Below, piece after piece: positions 1 through 9,316 of a stretch of DNA of 64,000 bases. The DNA comes from an uncultured Coriobacteriaceae bacterium (GTDB lineage Bacteria > Actinomycetota > Coriobacteriia > Coriobacteriales > Atopobiaceae). A program made the translations under genes and the position numbers. The number at the start of each line of letters is the position of its first letter. The stretch's first letter is position 1. A model generated the notes under the pieces. The model was given only the letters and a program-made list of their open reading frames with translations, was not told where the DNA came from and did not search any database. The stretch spans positions 44,117 through 108,116 of the forward strand of contig CACZCK010000006.1 of NCBI GenBank assembly GCA_902779675.1, given 5' to 3'.

Positions 1-1169
1 TGCAGGCCATAGGAGTACTGAATGCTGTTGACGTAGGGCTCCATTCCCGACTCGCCGCTCTCGAGAAACGCCCTGAAGGCCTTGAGGTCGTTGTTCTTCA
101 CCTTGGCGAACATGTCGGCCATGATGGTGCGCTCCGGGATGATCCGGTCGTCTGAGGCCTCTTTCTCGCCGCCTTCGGCGGCTGCCGTGGCGTTTGCCAT
201 CATCATGTTGGTGAGATCGAAGCTGCTCTTGGTGATGGTGAGCGGGTACGACGAGAGGGCCTCCTCCTCGGTGCGGGCGATGTAGTCGTTGACGCCGTTG
301 GACAGCGCGAGGATGGCGGCGATGCCGATGATGCCGATGGAGCCGGCGAAGGCCGTCATGAAGGTGCGGCCCTTCTTGGTCATGAGGTTGTTGAACGAGA
401 GCGCCAGCGCCGTAAGGAAGCTCATGGACGCGTGGCGTGTGGCGTCGGAGCGGTCGGGCGCCAGGGACGTCACCCCTTCCGCCTCGTCCTGCGCGATGGG
501 GTTGGTGTCGTCGACGATTCTGCCGTCGCGCAGGCGGATGATGCGGGTGGCATACTCCTCGGCAAGCTCGGGGTTGTGCGTGACCATGACCACCAGCCGG
601 TCGCGTGCGATCTCGGCGAGCAAGTCCATCACCTGGATGCCCGTATCGGTGTCGAGGGCGCCGGTGGGCTCGTCGGCCAGCACGATGTCGGGGTCATTGA
701 CCAGCGCGCGAGCAATGGCCACACGCTGCATCTGGCCACCCGAGAGCTGGTTGGGGCGCTTGTCGGCGTGCTCCGAGAGTCCCACGCGCGCCAGGGCGTC
801 CAGCGCCCGGTCGCGGCGCTCCGCCACCGAGAGGCCGGCGAGGGTAAGCGCAAGCTCGACGTTGGAGAGCACGCTCTGGTGCGGGATGAGGTTGTAGCTC
901 TGGAAGATGAAGCCGATGCGGTGATTGCGGTAGGCGTCCCAATCCTTGTCACCATAGTCCTTGGTTGACACTCCGTTGATCACGATGTCGCCCGAGTCCG
1001 CATGGTCGAGGCCGCCAAGGATGTTGAGCATCGTGGTCTTGCCCGACCCGGAAGGCCCAAGTATGGCCGCGAACTCGCTGTCTCGAAACGACACCGACAC
1101 GTCGTCGAGGGCAACCTGCGTGAAGGAGGCCATGGTGTAGGCCTTGCGGATATGCTTGAGTTGGAGCAT
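1..1169 (-). CDS. ABC transporter ATP-binding/permease fusion protein, partial (N-terminal part)
   Basis: Leftward open frame that begins with ATG at 1169 and is still open at the window edge, so only about 389 N-terminal residues are visible. The first ~225 residues are a MacB/LolD-type ATPase: Walker [10 protein letters not shown] near residue 44, signature LSGGQ, Walker B followed by DEPTGALD, and a switch histidine in VTHNPE. After a short linker comes a segment reading [20 protein letters not shown], the first membrane helix of an FtsX-like permease, followed by an extracytoplasmic stretch. One-chain ATPase-permeases of this kind usually exceed 1000 residues and export peptides, lipids or antimicrobials. 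The substrate cannot be told from the sequence. The gene is divergent from the acyltransferase at 1353. Confidence 0.85.
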   Translation of the reverse strand, partial: MLQLKHIRKAYTMASFTQVALDDVSVSFRDSEFAAILGPSGSGKTTMLNILGGLDHADSGDIVINGVSTKDYGDKDWDAYRNHRIGFIFQSYNLIPHQSVLSNVELALTLAGLSVAERRDRALDALARVGLSEHADKRPNQLSGGQMQRVAIARALVNDPDIVLADEPTGALDTDTGIQVMDLLAEIARDRLVVMVTHNPELAEEYATRIIRLRDGRIVDDTNPIAQDEAEGVTSLAPDRSDATRHASMSFLTALALSFNNLMTKKGRTFMTAFAGSIGIIGIAAILALSNGVNDYIARTEEEALSSYPLTITKSSFDLTNMMMANATAAAEGGEKEASDDRIIPERTIMADMFAKVKNNDLKAFRAFLESGESGMEPYVNSIQYSYGL

Positions 1170-1352
1170 GGCAACCTCGTCTTTTTACCCGATGTAATGG
1201 GAATAGCCTACCCGTGCCGACACCCTTTCAGACGCCCCCACGGCGAATGCCCGCAAATGACCAGAATGTTTTCTGAAAGGCGGTCGACAGCGTCAAAAGC
1301 ACGGTATTATGTACGAGTCGAACGAAGCTGACACGAACGAGAGAACACTCCC

Positions 1353-4118
1353 ATGGCAAGACCAAGCGATCAACCCACGCGCAGGCGTCGTCGCACGCGC
1401 CAGGACGATGGCGCGTCCGCGACGCGAAGCAGTCGCGAGACCGGCAGGGGCCGCACCTCCCGCCGCGAGAGCGCCTCCTCGCGCCGGCGCCCACAACGCG
1501 AATCCGACAGCCGCGCCGCCCAGGAGTGCACGGCATCTCGTAGGCAGTCGGCACCAAGGCGCGTCAACGCCGTCGACGGCTTTCGAGCCCTCGCGATCAT
1601 CGCCGTCTTCCTGTACCACCTCGACGTCGCATGGCTGCCCAGCGGGCACCTCGGCGTCATCATGTTCCTCGTTCTCACCGGCTATCTCGTCACCTCGTCG
1701 CTGCTGCGCAGGATGCGCGACGGCCTGAGCTGCGTCCCGCGCTTCTGGGGCCGGCGGCTTGCGCGCATCTGGCCGCCCGCCGCGGTCATGATCGCTCTCA
1801 CGGTGCTCGCCTGCGTCATTGGCAACCACGTGCTGCTCACCAAGGCAAGGCCCGACGTGCTGCCAGGCCTAGGCCTCTTCGAGAACATCAGCTACATCCT
1901 GCGCAACGTCTCCTACTTCGAGCAGATTGGCGGTCCCTCGCCCCTCACTCACCTCTGGTACCTGGGCGTCGACGCGCAGTTCTGCCTGGTCTGGCCACTC
2001 GTCATGCTGGCCTGCTATACCGTGATGCCGTCGCGCGCCACCGCGCGCCGCATCGCGCTCGTGCTTGCCCTCGCCTCCGCCGTGGCCATGGGCGTGCTCT
2101 ACAACCCCGACGTCGGCGTCACCAGGGTCTACTACGGCACCGACACGCGCGCCTTCGCACCGCTGGTTGGCGCGTGGCTGGCCTACGCCCTGCCCATCGG
2201 CAAGCGTCCCGCACGCGACGTGCGCCCCTTCGTGGAGACCAACCGCCTGGCCATCGAGGTGGCCGGCCTCGTCTCGCTCGTCGCCCTGATCGTGGCCATG
2301 GTGCTCGTGCCCGACACCTCCGTGCTGCTGTATCGCGGCGGCATGATGGTGGCCGCGCTGCTTTCCGCCGTGATTATCGCCACGCTCGTCCTGCCGGGCG
2401 GGCTGCTCTCCGCGGTGCTCGGCATCCCACCCCTTACGTGGCTGGGCTCGCGCTCCTTTGGCGCTTACCTCTGGCACTATCCCCTCATCCAACTGTTCGG
2501 CGCGGCCTCCAACACGGCGCCCTGGTGGAAGCCCGTCGCGGTGCTCGTGCTCACGCTGCTGCTTGCCGAGCTGTCCTACCGTCTGGTCGAGCAGCCCACC
2601 TCGAGCGGTACGTTCTTCCAGGGTCTGGTCGACCACCTCTCCCAGGGCCCCGCGGCGCTCCGCTCGCCGCTCGTGACCGGCATGCTGGCCCTCGTGCTGG
2701 TAGGTATCGCCGACGGCGTGGGCATGGCCCTGATCCCCGACGAGACGCTGGTGCCCGAGGACGCCATCGTGAGCACGGGCGAGGCGGCTGACAAGGCGAT
2801 GGACCTCAGCCAGGGTGCCCCCGAGCCGTCCATGCCCGCGGAGGACATCCCCGCAGCGGATGCCGTGCTGCATGCACCGAGCGCCGAGAAGGAGTCGGGC
2901 ATCTACGACCCCGTGCTCATCGGCGACTCCGTACCCGGTGACGCCGAGGCGTTCTGGCGCGCGGCCTGCCCCGACGGCCTGCTCGACAGCTACGTGGGGC
3001 GCCGTCCCGACCAGGCGCTCACCGTCCTCGACGACTACCTTGCGCAAGGCGTGGTGGGCAAGATCGTCATCATCCAGGCGTTCTCCAACACCCCTGTCAC
3101 CATCGACGAGCTCGAGCACATGATCGCCGCCTGCGGCCCCGACCGCATCGTCTACCTGGTCAACGTGCGCATCCCCGAGTCCGAGCAGGAGCAGATCAAC
3201 CGCACCATCTCCGAATGCGTATCGCAGCACGACAATGTGCACCTCATCAACTGGAACGCCCTCAGCGAAGGACAGTCGGAGTGGATCTACCCCGACGGCG
3301 AGCACCTCACGCCCACCGGCCAGCCCATCTACATCAACATGCTGGTCGACGCCATCACCGACGACTTCGTGGCGGCGGGCGGCACCGTCACCCGCAAGGG
3401 CGAGCAGACTTCCAACGAGGCCACCGGCACCTCGGTGGTCGTCGACAACACCCAGAACCAGGACACCTCGAGTGACGAAGCCGCGACCGACGAGGGCGAG
3501 AGCGACCCCGAGCTCACGGAGGCCGCCGCACCACTGCGCATCCTCATGCTGGGCAATAGCTTCACCTTCTACAACGACATGCCCGAAACCCTGGCCGACA
3601 TGACCGGATACGAGGTGGTCTCCCACACCAGGGGCGGTGCGCATCTCAGTGAGCAGATCGACCCCAACTCCGACATCGGGACCGAGTCGCTCGAGGACCT
3701 CAAGTCGGGCGACTACGACTACGTCGTGCTCCAGGAGATGAGCACGGTGCCCATGGACGACAGCGAGGAGTACCTGCAGAGCATGGACAAGCTCGCCGCG
3801 CTCGCGCGCGAGGGCGGCGCCGAGCCGGTCATCTTTGCCACCTGGGCCTACGACACCACCAAGTACGGTGCCAAGAGCCACGGCATGAGCGTCTCCGAGA
3901 TGGACGACGCCCTGCAGAAGTCCTTCAAGGATGCCGCGACGGCCACCGACGCGCTGATTGCCAACGTGGGCGAGGCCTTCTCAAGCGCCTCCTACGACAA
4001 GCGCCTCTACGCCGACGACGGCAAGCATCCCAGCAAGGACGGCAGCAGGCTCGCCGCCGAGGTCATTGCCAAGACCATCGAGGGCGATCGCAGCAAGCAA
4101 TCCGACAACAAAGCGTAA
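1353..4118 (+). CDS. Membrane acyltransferase 3 (OatA-like) with two SGNH-type domains
   Basis: A 921-residue protein. Residues 1-70 are an Arg/Ser-rich cytoplasmic tail. Residues ~70-420 are an acyltransferase-3 membrane domain, starting with VDGFRALAIIAVFLYHL, whose conserved His lies in the first helix, followed by about ten hydrophobic segments. Residues ~515-680 form an extracellular SGNH domain (block I VLIGDSV), as in O-acetyltransferases that modify peptidoglycan or surface glycans. After an acidic linker a second SGNH-like domain begins near residue 730 (ILMLGNSFTFYND) and ends with DDGKHPS, the Asp-x-x-His block. This extra domain is nearly the same as the C-terminus of the next protein. 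Inferred role: export of acyl groups onto a cell-surface polymer, possibly with a linked esterase. The AT3 assignment is sure; the substrate is unknown. Confidence 0.85.
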   Translation: MARPSDQPTRRRRRTRQDDGASATRSSRETGRGRTSRRESASSRRRPQRESDSRAAQECTASRRQSAPRRVNAVDGFRALAIIAVFLYHLDVAWLPSGHLGVIMFLVLTGYLVTSSLLRRMRDGLSCVPRFWGRRLARIWPPAAVMIALTVLACVIGNHVLLTKARPDVLPGLGLFENISYILRNVSYFEQIGGPSPLTHLWYLGVDAQFCLVWPLVMLACYTVMPSRATARRIALVLALASAVAMGVLYNPDVGVTRVYYGTDTRAFAPLVGAWLAYALPIGKRPARDVRPFVETNRLAIEVAGLVSLVALIVAMVLVPDTSVLLYRGGMMVAALLSAVIIATLVLPGGLLSAVLGIPPLTWLGSRSFGAYLWHYPLIQLFGAASNTAPWWKPVAVLVLTLLLAELSYRLVEQPTSSGTFFQGLVDHLSQGPAALRSPLVTGMLALVLVGIADGVGMALIPDETLVPEDAIVSTGEAADKAMDLSQGAPEPSMPAEDIPAADAVLHAPSAEKESGIYDPVLIGDSVPGDAEAFWRAACPDGLLDSYVGRRPDQALTVLDDYLAQGVVGKIVIIQAFSNTPVTIDELEHMIAACGPDRIVYLVNVRIPESEQEQINRTISECVSQHDNVHLINWNALSEGQSEWIYPDGEHLTPTGQPIYINMLVDAITDDFVAAGGTVTRKGEQTSNEATGTSVVVDNTQNQDTSSDEAATDEGESDPELTEAAAPLRILMLGNSFTFYNDMPETLADMTGYEVVSHTRGGAHLSEQIDPNSDIGTESLEDLKSGDYDYVVLQEMSTVPMDDSEEYLQSMDKLAALAREGGAEPVIFATWAYDTTKYGAKSHGMSVSEMDDALQKSFKDAATATDALIANVGEAFSSASYDKRLYADDGKHPSKDGSRLAAEVIAKTIEGDRSKQSDNKA

Positions 4119-4231
4119 AGAGGTCGGAGTCGCTTTTGGGGTCTTTGTGCAAGACCAGGCCTTTGTGCGTCATAAAAGGGTGCGACAGCATGACTCCAAC
4201 GCACTCAATCAGGTTTCTCACTCTTGGTGTC

Positions 4232-4264
4232 TTGTCAAATAGCTATCATGTACAGTGCTATATC
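4232..4264 (+). promoter_or_regulatory. Candidate extended -10 promoter of the ricin-lectin gene
   Basis: TTGTCA at 4232-4237 and an extended -10, TGCTATATC, ending at 4264. The 21 bp spacing is too long for a normal -35, so recognition would rest on the TG extension. It lies 29 bases before the chosen ATG at 4293, which supports that start over upstream in-frame ATGs. Confidence 0.35.
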
Positions 4265-4292
4265 TTGTATCGGCATTGACGATTGGCACACC

Positions 4293-7019
4293 ATGTACTC
4301 CCAGCACCGTTCTTTGAAGAGGCTGACGGGCATCGCAGCCGTGGTGACAACGCTCGCCATTCTCTTCGCCTGCCTTCCCTCCCCCGCTCTCGCCGCCGAC
4401 GACGCGACCCCACCCAATGAGCAGATAGCAGTCGTGACGGAACAGGCGCCCATCGACGCGACGGAGGCAGAGAACGTCAACCCAACGCCTCAAGAAGAGT
4501 CGCTGCCCGCAGGCGAGACGTACGCGCCAGAGACCGCAACCTCCGAGACGCAACCCGAGTCAGACGTCCCCGAGACGGTCGCCGAGCCGGCCGAGGAGGC
4601 ACCTGCTGCCGAGATCCAGGAGCAGGAGGAGCTCGAGGCGCAGGAGAGCGCGGCCGCAGGCATCGATGGCTCCTTCCTCATCGAGACCGGCGCGTCGGAG
4701 TCGCACGTGCTCACGGCCGCAAGCGCCACCGCAGGCGCCAAGGTCGCGCCTTCCGCGTATTCCTCAAAGAACGCCAACCAGGTCTGGGACATCTCCTACG
4801 ACTCGGCGGCTGACGCGCACCGTATCCTACTCGCCTCTTCCGACGGCCGGCTCGCCCTGGCCACCGACGGCAGCTCTCGACTGTTCCTCGCTACGGTGGG
4901 CACTACCGACCCCAAGATCTCGCTTCTGTGGGCACTCTTTGCCGCAGGTGGCGATGGGTACCAGATCGCCAGCATCGCCTACCCCGACCTCTGCGTCTCC
5001 AGCACGACCAGTGCCTCCAGCATCGCGGCCAAGTCGCCCGCCGCAAGTGCTCCGACCACACAGTGCCACTACCTCATCAACACCAACCCCATCGTCAGAG
5101 CTGACGCCCACGACGTCGAGGAGACCTATCACATCACGGTCGCCGCATCGTCGCAGGTGGTCGAAGCCCGGGGCGGCAACGATGCAGACGGCACCGAGAT
5201 CCAGGTGTACAACCTCAACGGCAAGAATCACCAGAAGATCTACCTCGAGCGCGATGCCCAGGGCTTCTACACCGCATGGATCGTGGGCACGGGCAAGGTC
5301 ATCGACGTGCGCGGCGGCTCCCTCATGCCTGGCACGTCCATCATCCAGTGGACCTCCAAGGCGACCGACAACCAGAAGTGGGCCCTCAACGCCAACGGCG
5401 ACGGCACTTACAGCCTCATCAACAAGGCCACGGGCCTCGCCCTGGGCATTCGTAACGGCAAGATCGTGGGCGTCCGCGCCACCTCCAATGAGCGTGCCTC
5501 CTTCGAGCTGAGCGTCGCCAACCTGCTCAGCGCCAGCATCTATGCCATCACACCGCGCACCAACACCAACGTCTGCATCGACGTCAGCAAGGCGTCCACC
5601 AAGAACGGCGCAAAGATGATCCTGTACAAGCAGAGCGGCGCGCTCAACCAACGCTTCCAGCTGGTCTCGGCGGGTGACTCCAACCTCTGGCGCATCCGCA
5701 CCGGCTCGTCGGGCGGTTGGATCACCTATGCCAACGGTGGCATCAGCCAGCAGGGCAACAGCGGCACCGCAGCGAGCAGTGCCAACACCTGGAAGATCAC
5801 CTTCAAGGGTGGCTGGTATTGCCTCATCAACCAGGCGAGCGGCAAGGCCCTCGACATGAAGGGCGGCTCCACCAGAAACGGCACCAACATCATCGCCTGG
5901 ACCCCCAACGGCAAGGACTCCCAGCACTTCAACTTCGTGTCCTCCGACCTCATCAAGGAGGGCGTCTACCACGTCACCTCCTACTACGGCGTGCGGCTCG
6001 ACGTCACGGGTGCCTCCACCAAGGTCGGCGCCAACGTTCAGACCTGGACAGGCAACAAGGGCGCTAACCAGCGCTTCAGGTTCCAGAAGTCCGGGAGCGG
6101 TTACCTCATGATCAACGACAAGTCCGGTCTTGTGGTCACTGCTGGCGACCTCTATCGCGAGGGTGCCAACATCACGCAGCGCCTCGTCTCGGGTCTCGCC
6201 AACCAGCTCTGGGTCCCGCAGATCGCCGACGGCGGCTACCTGTGCTTCTCCAATGTGGGCACCGGTAAGGTCCTCGCACTCGACAAGACGGGTACCGACT
6301 CCTACAACAACGGCCTGAGCATTTCGAGCAAGGGCCGCAACGCCATCCAGCTCACCAAGGCTGGCAGCGACAACACCCAGCGCTGGAAGCTCAAGGCCAC
6401 CAGTGGCATCAACAAGACCGCAGCCAAGAATGCGAGCAAGCGCATCCTGCTCGTGGGCAACAGCTTCACCTTCTACAATGACCTTGCCTCCAAGCTCGCT
6501 GCCCAGGTCTCCGGCGCCGAAGTCGTGTCCTGCACGCGCTCCAGCGCCACGCTCCAGCAGCATGCCAGCACCACCGACGGCCTGGGCAAGAAGACCCGCG
6601 CCGCCATCCAGCAGGGCGGCTGGGACTACGTGGTCTTCCAGGAGATGAGCACGCAGTGCATCGACGACTACGACAGCTACCTCTCCAATCTCAGGACCCT
6701 CTCTAACCTCGCCAAGAACGCGGGCGCGACCCCCGTCATGTATGGCACTTGGGCCTTCTCCGGCGGCACTGGCTCGCAGGGACGCGGCTCCAGCGCACGC
6801 GGCATTACCAACGCCGCCATGAACAGCCAGCTGCAGGCCGCCTTCTCCAAGGTCTCCAAGGCTACCGGCATCAAGTATGTGGACACTAGCAAGGAGTTCG
6901 CCACCAAGACCAGCGGCCACGCAGCCTTCGACAAGAAGCTCTACGCCGCCGACAAGAAGCACCCGAGCTCATATGCCACCGGTCTTATTGCCGGCATCAT
7001 CGCCAAGGCGCTCGTGTAG
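4293..7019 (+). CDS. Secreted ricin-type lectin protein with C-terminal SGNH-like hydrolase domain
   Basis: 908 residues from ATG 4293. An in-frame ATG at 4248 exists, but 4293 gives a clean signal peptide: a basic N-region, a hydrophobic core and a site near ALAADD. Residues ~35-125 are an Ala/Glu/Pro-rich linker. Residues ~125-700 carry a long run of ricin B-type repeats with degenerate QxW motifs (NQVW, NQKW, NQRF, SQHF, NQLW, TQRW), the mark of beta-trefoil sugar-binding modules. Residues ~715-908 are an SGNH-like domain with GNSFTFYND and a late Asp...His block (AADKKHPS), closely matching the end of the preceding acyltransferase. Probably exported and bound to glycans, where it could remove ester groups. 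The lectin call is firm; the esterase activity is inferred. Confidence 0.8.
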   Translation: MYSQHRSLKRLTGIAAVVTTLAILFACLPSPALAADDATPPNEQIAVVTEQAPIDATEAENVNPTPQEESLPAGETYAPETATSETQPESDVPETVAEPAEEAPAAEIQEQEELEAQESAAAGIDGSFLIETGASESHVLTAASATAGAKVAPSAYSSKNANQVWDISYDSAADAHRILLASSDGRLALATDGSSRLFLATVGTTDPKISLLWALFAAGGDGYQIASIAYPDLCVSSTTSASSIAAKSPAASAPTTQCHYLINTNPIVRADAHDVEETYHITVAASSQVVEARGGNDADGTEIQVYNLNGKNHQKIYLERDAQGFYTAWIVGTGKVIDVRGGSLMPGTSIIQWTSKATDNQKWALNANGDGTYSLINKATGLALGIRNGKIVGVRATSNERASFELSVANLLSASIYAITPRTNTNVCIDVSKASTKNGAKMILYKQSGALNQRFQLVSAGDSNLWRIRTGSSGGWITYANGGISQQGNSGTAASSANTWKITFKGGWYCLINQASGKALDMKGGSTRNGTNIIAWTPNGKDSQHFNFVSSDLIKEGVYHVTSYYGVRLDVTGASTKVGANVQTWTGNKGANQRFRFQKSGSGYLMINDKSGLVVTAGDLYREGANITQRLVSGLANQLWVPQIADGGYLCFSNVGTGKVLALDKTGTDSYNNGLSISSKGRNAIQLTKAGSDNTQRWKLKATSGINKTAAKNASKRILLVGNSFTFYNDLASKLAAQVSGAEVVSCTRSSATLQQHASTTDGLGKKTRAAIQQGGWDYVVFQEMSTQCIDDYDSYLSNLRTLSNLAKNAGATPVMYGTWAFSGGTGSQGRGSSARGITNAAMNSQLQAAFSKVSKATGIKYVDTSKEFATKTSGHAAFDKKLYAADKKHPSSYATGLIAGIIAKALV

Positions 7020-7047
7020 GCAGCGCCACATGCAAAGCGACTGACGC

Positions 7048-7083
7048 CCTCGGCCCCCGCTGCACACGCTGCGGGGGCCGAGG
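7048..7083 (+). terminator. Intergenic hairpin, probable terminator
   Basis: A perfect 13 bp inverted repeat (cctcggcccccgc / gcgggggccgagg) with a 10-base loop lies 28 bases after the lectin gene. The T-rich tract is weak and interrupted (cctttcccctctttt), so termination efficiency is uncertain. Confidence 0.6.
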
Positions 7084-7170
7084 ACGTCCTTTCCCCTCTT
7101 TTAGCGCACGGCAGGCGCCACCCGGGATTACTATAGGCAACAGTGCGCCCATCGACGAAGGAGACATGCC

Positions 7171-8715
7171 ATGGCAGAGCTGTTAGTACCATTCCTTCTT
7201 GCCCTCACTCCCATCATCTGGCTCGTCATCGCCCTGATTGGCCTCAAGCAGCAGGCATGGATGGCAAGCCTCGGCGCCATGGCTGTAGCCGTGGTTGCTG
7301 CCATGGGCTACTGGCACATGACCCCCATCAACGTGGCCACCGCCGCCCTCGAGGGCTTCCTGTTTGCCCTGTGGCCCATCGTCATCGTGATCATCGCGGC
7401 TGTGTTCACCTACAACCTTTGCGTGAGCACGGGCGCCATGGAGACCATCAAGGCCATGCTCACCTCGGTCTCCTCCGACAAGCGCATCCTCACCATCCTC
7501 ATCGCCTGGTGCTTCGGCAACTTCATGGAGGGCATGGCGGGCTTCGGCACCGCAGTGGCCATTCCCGCCAGCATGCTGGTAGCCCTCGAGATCGACCCCA
7601 TCACGGCGATTCTCGTCTGCCTCATCGCCAACGGCGTGCCCACCATGTTTGGCTCGGTGGGAATCCCCACTACCACCCTGGCCACGCAGACCGGCCTCGA
7701 CGTGCTTCAGCTCGGCTACGTACAGGCCCTGCAGGTGGCGCCCTTCGCGCTCGCATGCCCCCTACTCATGGTCATGGCCGTGGGCGGTGGCCCCAAGGCC
7801 CTCAAGGGCATCCTGCCCATTCCCATCGTCGCTGGTCTCACCTTCGCGCTCCCGCAGATCCTTGTCGCGCACCTGGTTGGCGCCGAGCTCGCCGACGTGG
7901 CAGGTGCAGTCCTGTCGCTCGTCGTCACCTTCATCGTCGCCATCCGTTACTCCTCCCGCACCGTCCCGGAGGAGTACAAGGTGGTGCTCAAGAAGCACAT
8001 GAACGTCGACGTGCAGGGCGCCCTCATCGCTTGGAGCCCCTTCATCCTCATCTTCCTGGTGCTGCTGTGCACCGCCAAGGTGGTCGCCCCCATCTATAAC
8101 TTCCTGGCTCCCTTCAAGTCCACCGTCAACATCTACGCCGGCAATCCCGACGCCACGCTCACCTTCACCTGGATCAACACGCCGGGCGTGCTCATCCTGG
8201 CCTGCGGTATCTTGGGCGGTCTGGCGCAAGGCGCCTACCTCGACCAGATCTTTGCCGTGCTCTACCTCACTGTCGTCCAGATGTCCAAGACCATCCTCAC
8301 TATGCTGGGCATCCTCGGTTGCGCCAAGATCATGACTTATTCCGGCATGATTGGCTCGATCGCCGACTTCTTTGTCACCTCGCTCGGCGGCCTGTATCCA
8401 CTCGTCGCACCGCTGCTCGGCGCCATCGGCACCTTCGTCACCGGTTCGGGCACCTCGTCGGAGGTCCTGTTCGGCAACGTACAGCTGAGCGCCGCCCAGA
8501 CCCTCGGCGTCGACCCCATGTGGCTCGTGGCCTCCAACTCCTTGGGCGTCTCCGCCGGCAAGATGCTCTCGCCGCAGAACATCGCCATCGGCTGCGCTGC
8601 CGTCGACCTACAGGGCAAGGACGGCGAGCTGATGGGCAAGATCGCCCCCTACGCCTTCGGCTTCGTGGTGCTCATGATGGCCGAAATCTACCTTGGCGTG
8701 ATGTTTGGCGTCTAG
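7171..8715 (+). CDS. lctP: L-lactate permease, LctP family
   Basis: 514 residues, start backed by GAAGGAG just upstream. The protein is almost wholly hydrophobic with about 12-13 membrane helices. It contains the LctP-family blocks around GNFMEGMAGFGTAVAIPASML (family pattern near residue 115) and FVTGSGTSSEVLFGNVQ near residue 425. Members of this family carry lactate or glycolate in symport with protons across the cytoplasmic membrane. No lactate dehydrogenase or utilisation genes are adjacent. It forms a single-gene unit, with hairpins on both sides, in front of a ferredoxin gene. In an anaerobic fermenter it could take up or release lactate; direction is not shown by the sequence. Confidence 0.92.
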   Translation: MAELLVPFLLALTPIIWLVIALIGLKQQAWMASLGAMAVAVVAAMGYWHMTPINVATAALEGFLFALWPIVIVIIAAVFTYNLCVSTGAMETIKAMLTSVSSDKRILTILIAWCFGNFMEGMAGFGTAVAIPASMLVALEIDPITAILVCLIANGVPTMFGSVGIPTTTLATQTGLDVLQLGYVQALQVAPFALACPLLMVMAVGGGPKALKGILPIPIVAGLTFALPQILVAHLVGAELADVAGAVLSLVVTFIVAIRYSSRTVPEEYKVVLKKHMNVDVQGALIAWSPFILIFLVLLCTAKVVAPIYNFLAPFKSTVNIYAGNPDATLTFTWINTPGVLILACGILGGLAQGAYLDQIFAVLYLTVVQMSKTILTMLGILGCAKIMTYSGMIGSIADFFVTSLGGLYPLVAPLLGAIGTFVTGSGTSSEVLFGNVQLSAAQTLGVDPMWLVASNSLGVSAGKMLSPQNIAIGCAAVDLQGKDGELMGKIAPYAFGFVVLMMAEIYLGVMFGV

Positions 8716-8737
8716 GCGTCTCACCACAGCACGTACC

Positions 8738-8777
8738 GGCGCGCCTCGCATCTCGGATGCGGGGCGCGCCTTGTTGT
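8738..8777 (+). terminator. Terminator after lactate permease
   Basis: Inverted repeat ggcgcgcc (8738-8745) / ggcgcgcc (8763-8770), extended inward by gcat/atgc, then a T/G-rich tail (ttgttgtggggtttt). Lies 22 bases after the stop codon. Confidence 0.7.
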
Positions 8778-8912
8778 GGGGTTTTGCGAACGAGTGCTAG
8801 ACCGCCTGCATATAACCCAAAATGGGTGATATTAATATGAGTTTTAATATTGTTTTTGCTGCCTCAGCTGGTATTTCACAAGGCCTACAAGTTAACCTTA
8901 TAGAACTAATGA

Positions 8913-8937
8913 TTGTCAAACACATCCGTGATACTCT
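8913..8937 (+). promoter_or_regulatory. Possible promoter in an AT-rich leader of the ferredoxin gene
   Basis: TTGTCA at 8913-8918 and an extended -10, TG-A-TACTCT, at 8929-8937. The spacing of 13 bp is short, so only the extended -10 is credible. It lies at the end of an unusually AT-rich stretch (8805-8945) that stands out from the GC-rich surroundings. Confidence 0.3.
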
Positions 8938-8983
8938 GCCTTTAAAGGGGGACTGTAAACACTCGTACGAGAGGGGTACCACC

Positions 8984-9163
8984 ATGTCCAAGCCCATTAT
9001 TGACACCGACGCCTGCATCGGCTGCGGCGCTTGCGCCGACACCTGCCCGGTTGGCGTCATCGAGGTCGACGACGTCGCCACCGCCGCCAACGAGGACGAC
9101 TGCATTGGCTGCGGCGCCTGCGCCGACACCTGCCCGGTTGGCGCCATCGAGATCGAGGACTAG
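8984..9163 (+). CDS. 2[4Fe-4S] bacterial ferredoxin
   Basis: 59 residues from ATG 8984, preceded by GAGGGG. Two near-identical halves each carry CIGCGACADTCPVG, the CxxCxxCxxxCP motif for a [4Fe-4S] cluster. This is a clostridial-type ferredoxin: a small soluble low-potential electron carrier used by pyruvate:ferredoxin oxidoreductase, hydrogenases and nitrogenase-like reductases in anaerobes. The high identity between halves reflects the ancient internal duplication of the family. It stands alone between two terminators. Which enzymes it serves is not shown; the nitrogenase-like operon at 14.8-25.2 kb would need such a donor. An upstream in-frame extension to 8822 is rejected because it has no ribosome binding site and an unlikely composition. 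Confidence 0.93.
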   Translation: MSKPIIDTDACIGCGACADTCPVGVIEVDDVATAANEDDCIGCGACADTCPVGAIEIED

Positions 9164-9200
9164 TCACCTCGGCAAAGCCCTCGGGCTTATCTCTGACGGT

Positions 9201-9234
9201 AAGGACCCCGTGCAAACGCGCGGGGTCCTTTTTT
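9201..9234 (+). terminator. Terminator after ferredoxin
   Basis: aaggacccc / ggggtcctt stem with a GC-rich extension and loop, followed by TTTTTT. A textbook intrinsic terminator, 37 bases past the stop codon. Confidence 0.9.
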
Positions 9235-9316
9235 ACCGAACCACCGTCCACGCGCATGGGCGTGCGGCACCGTTTGTGAGAACATGCATACGTCACCACC
9301 TTTTGAAAGGAGCCCC

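Noticed and set aside
1869..3881. 670-codon open frame antisense to the acyltransferase
   Set aside because: High-GC shadow frame with unnatural Gly/His/Val-rich composition; the plus-strand gene is certain.
4827..6962. 711-codon open frame antisense to the ricin-lectin gene
   Set aside because: Shadow frame without domains or ribosome site.
8822..8983. N-terminal extension of the ferredoxin
   Set aside because: The AT-rich extension has no ribosome site and ferredoxins of this type start just before the first cysteine motif.
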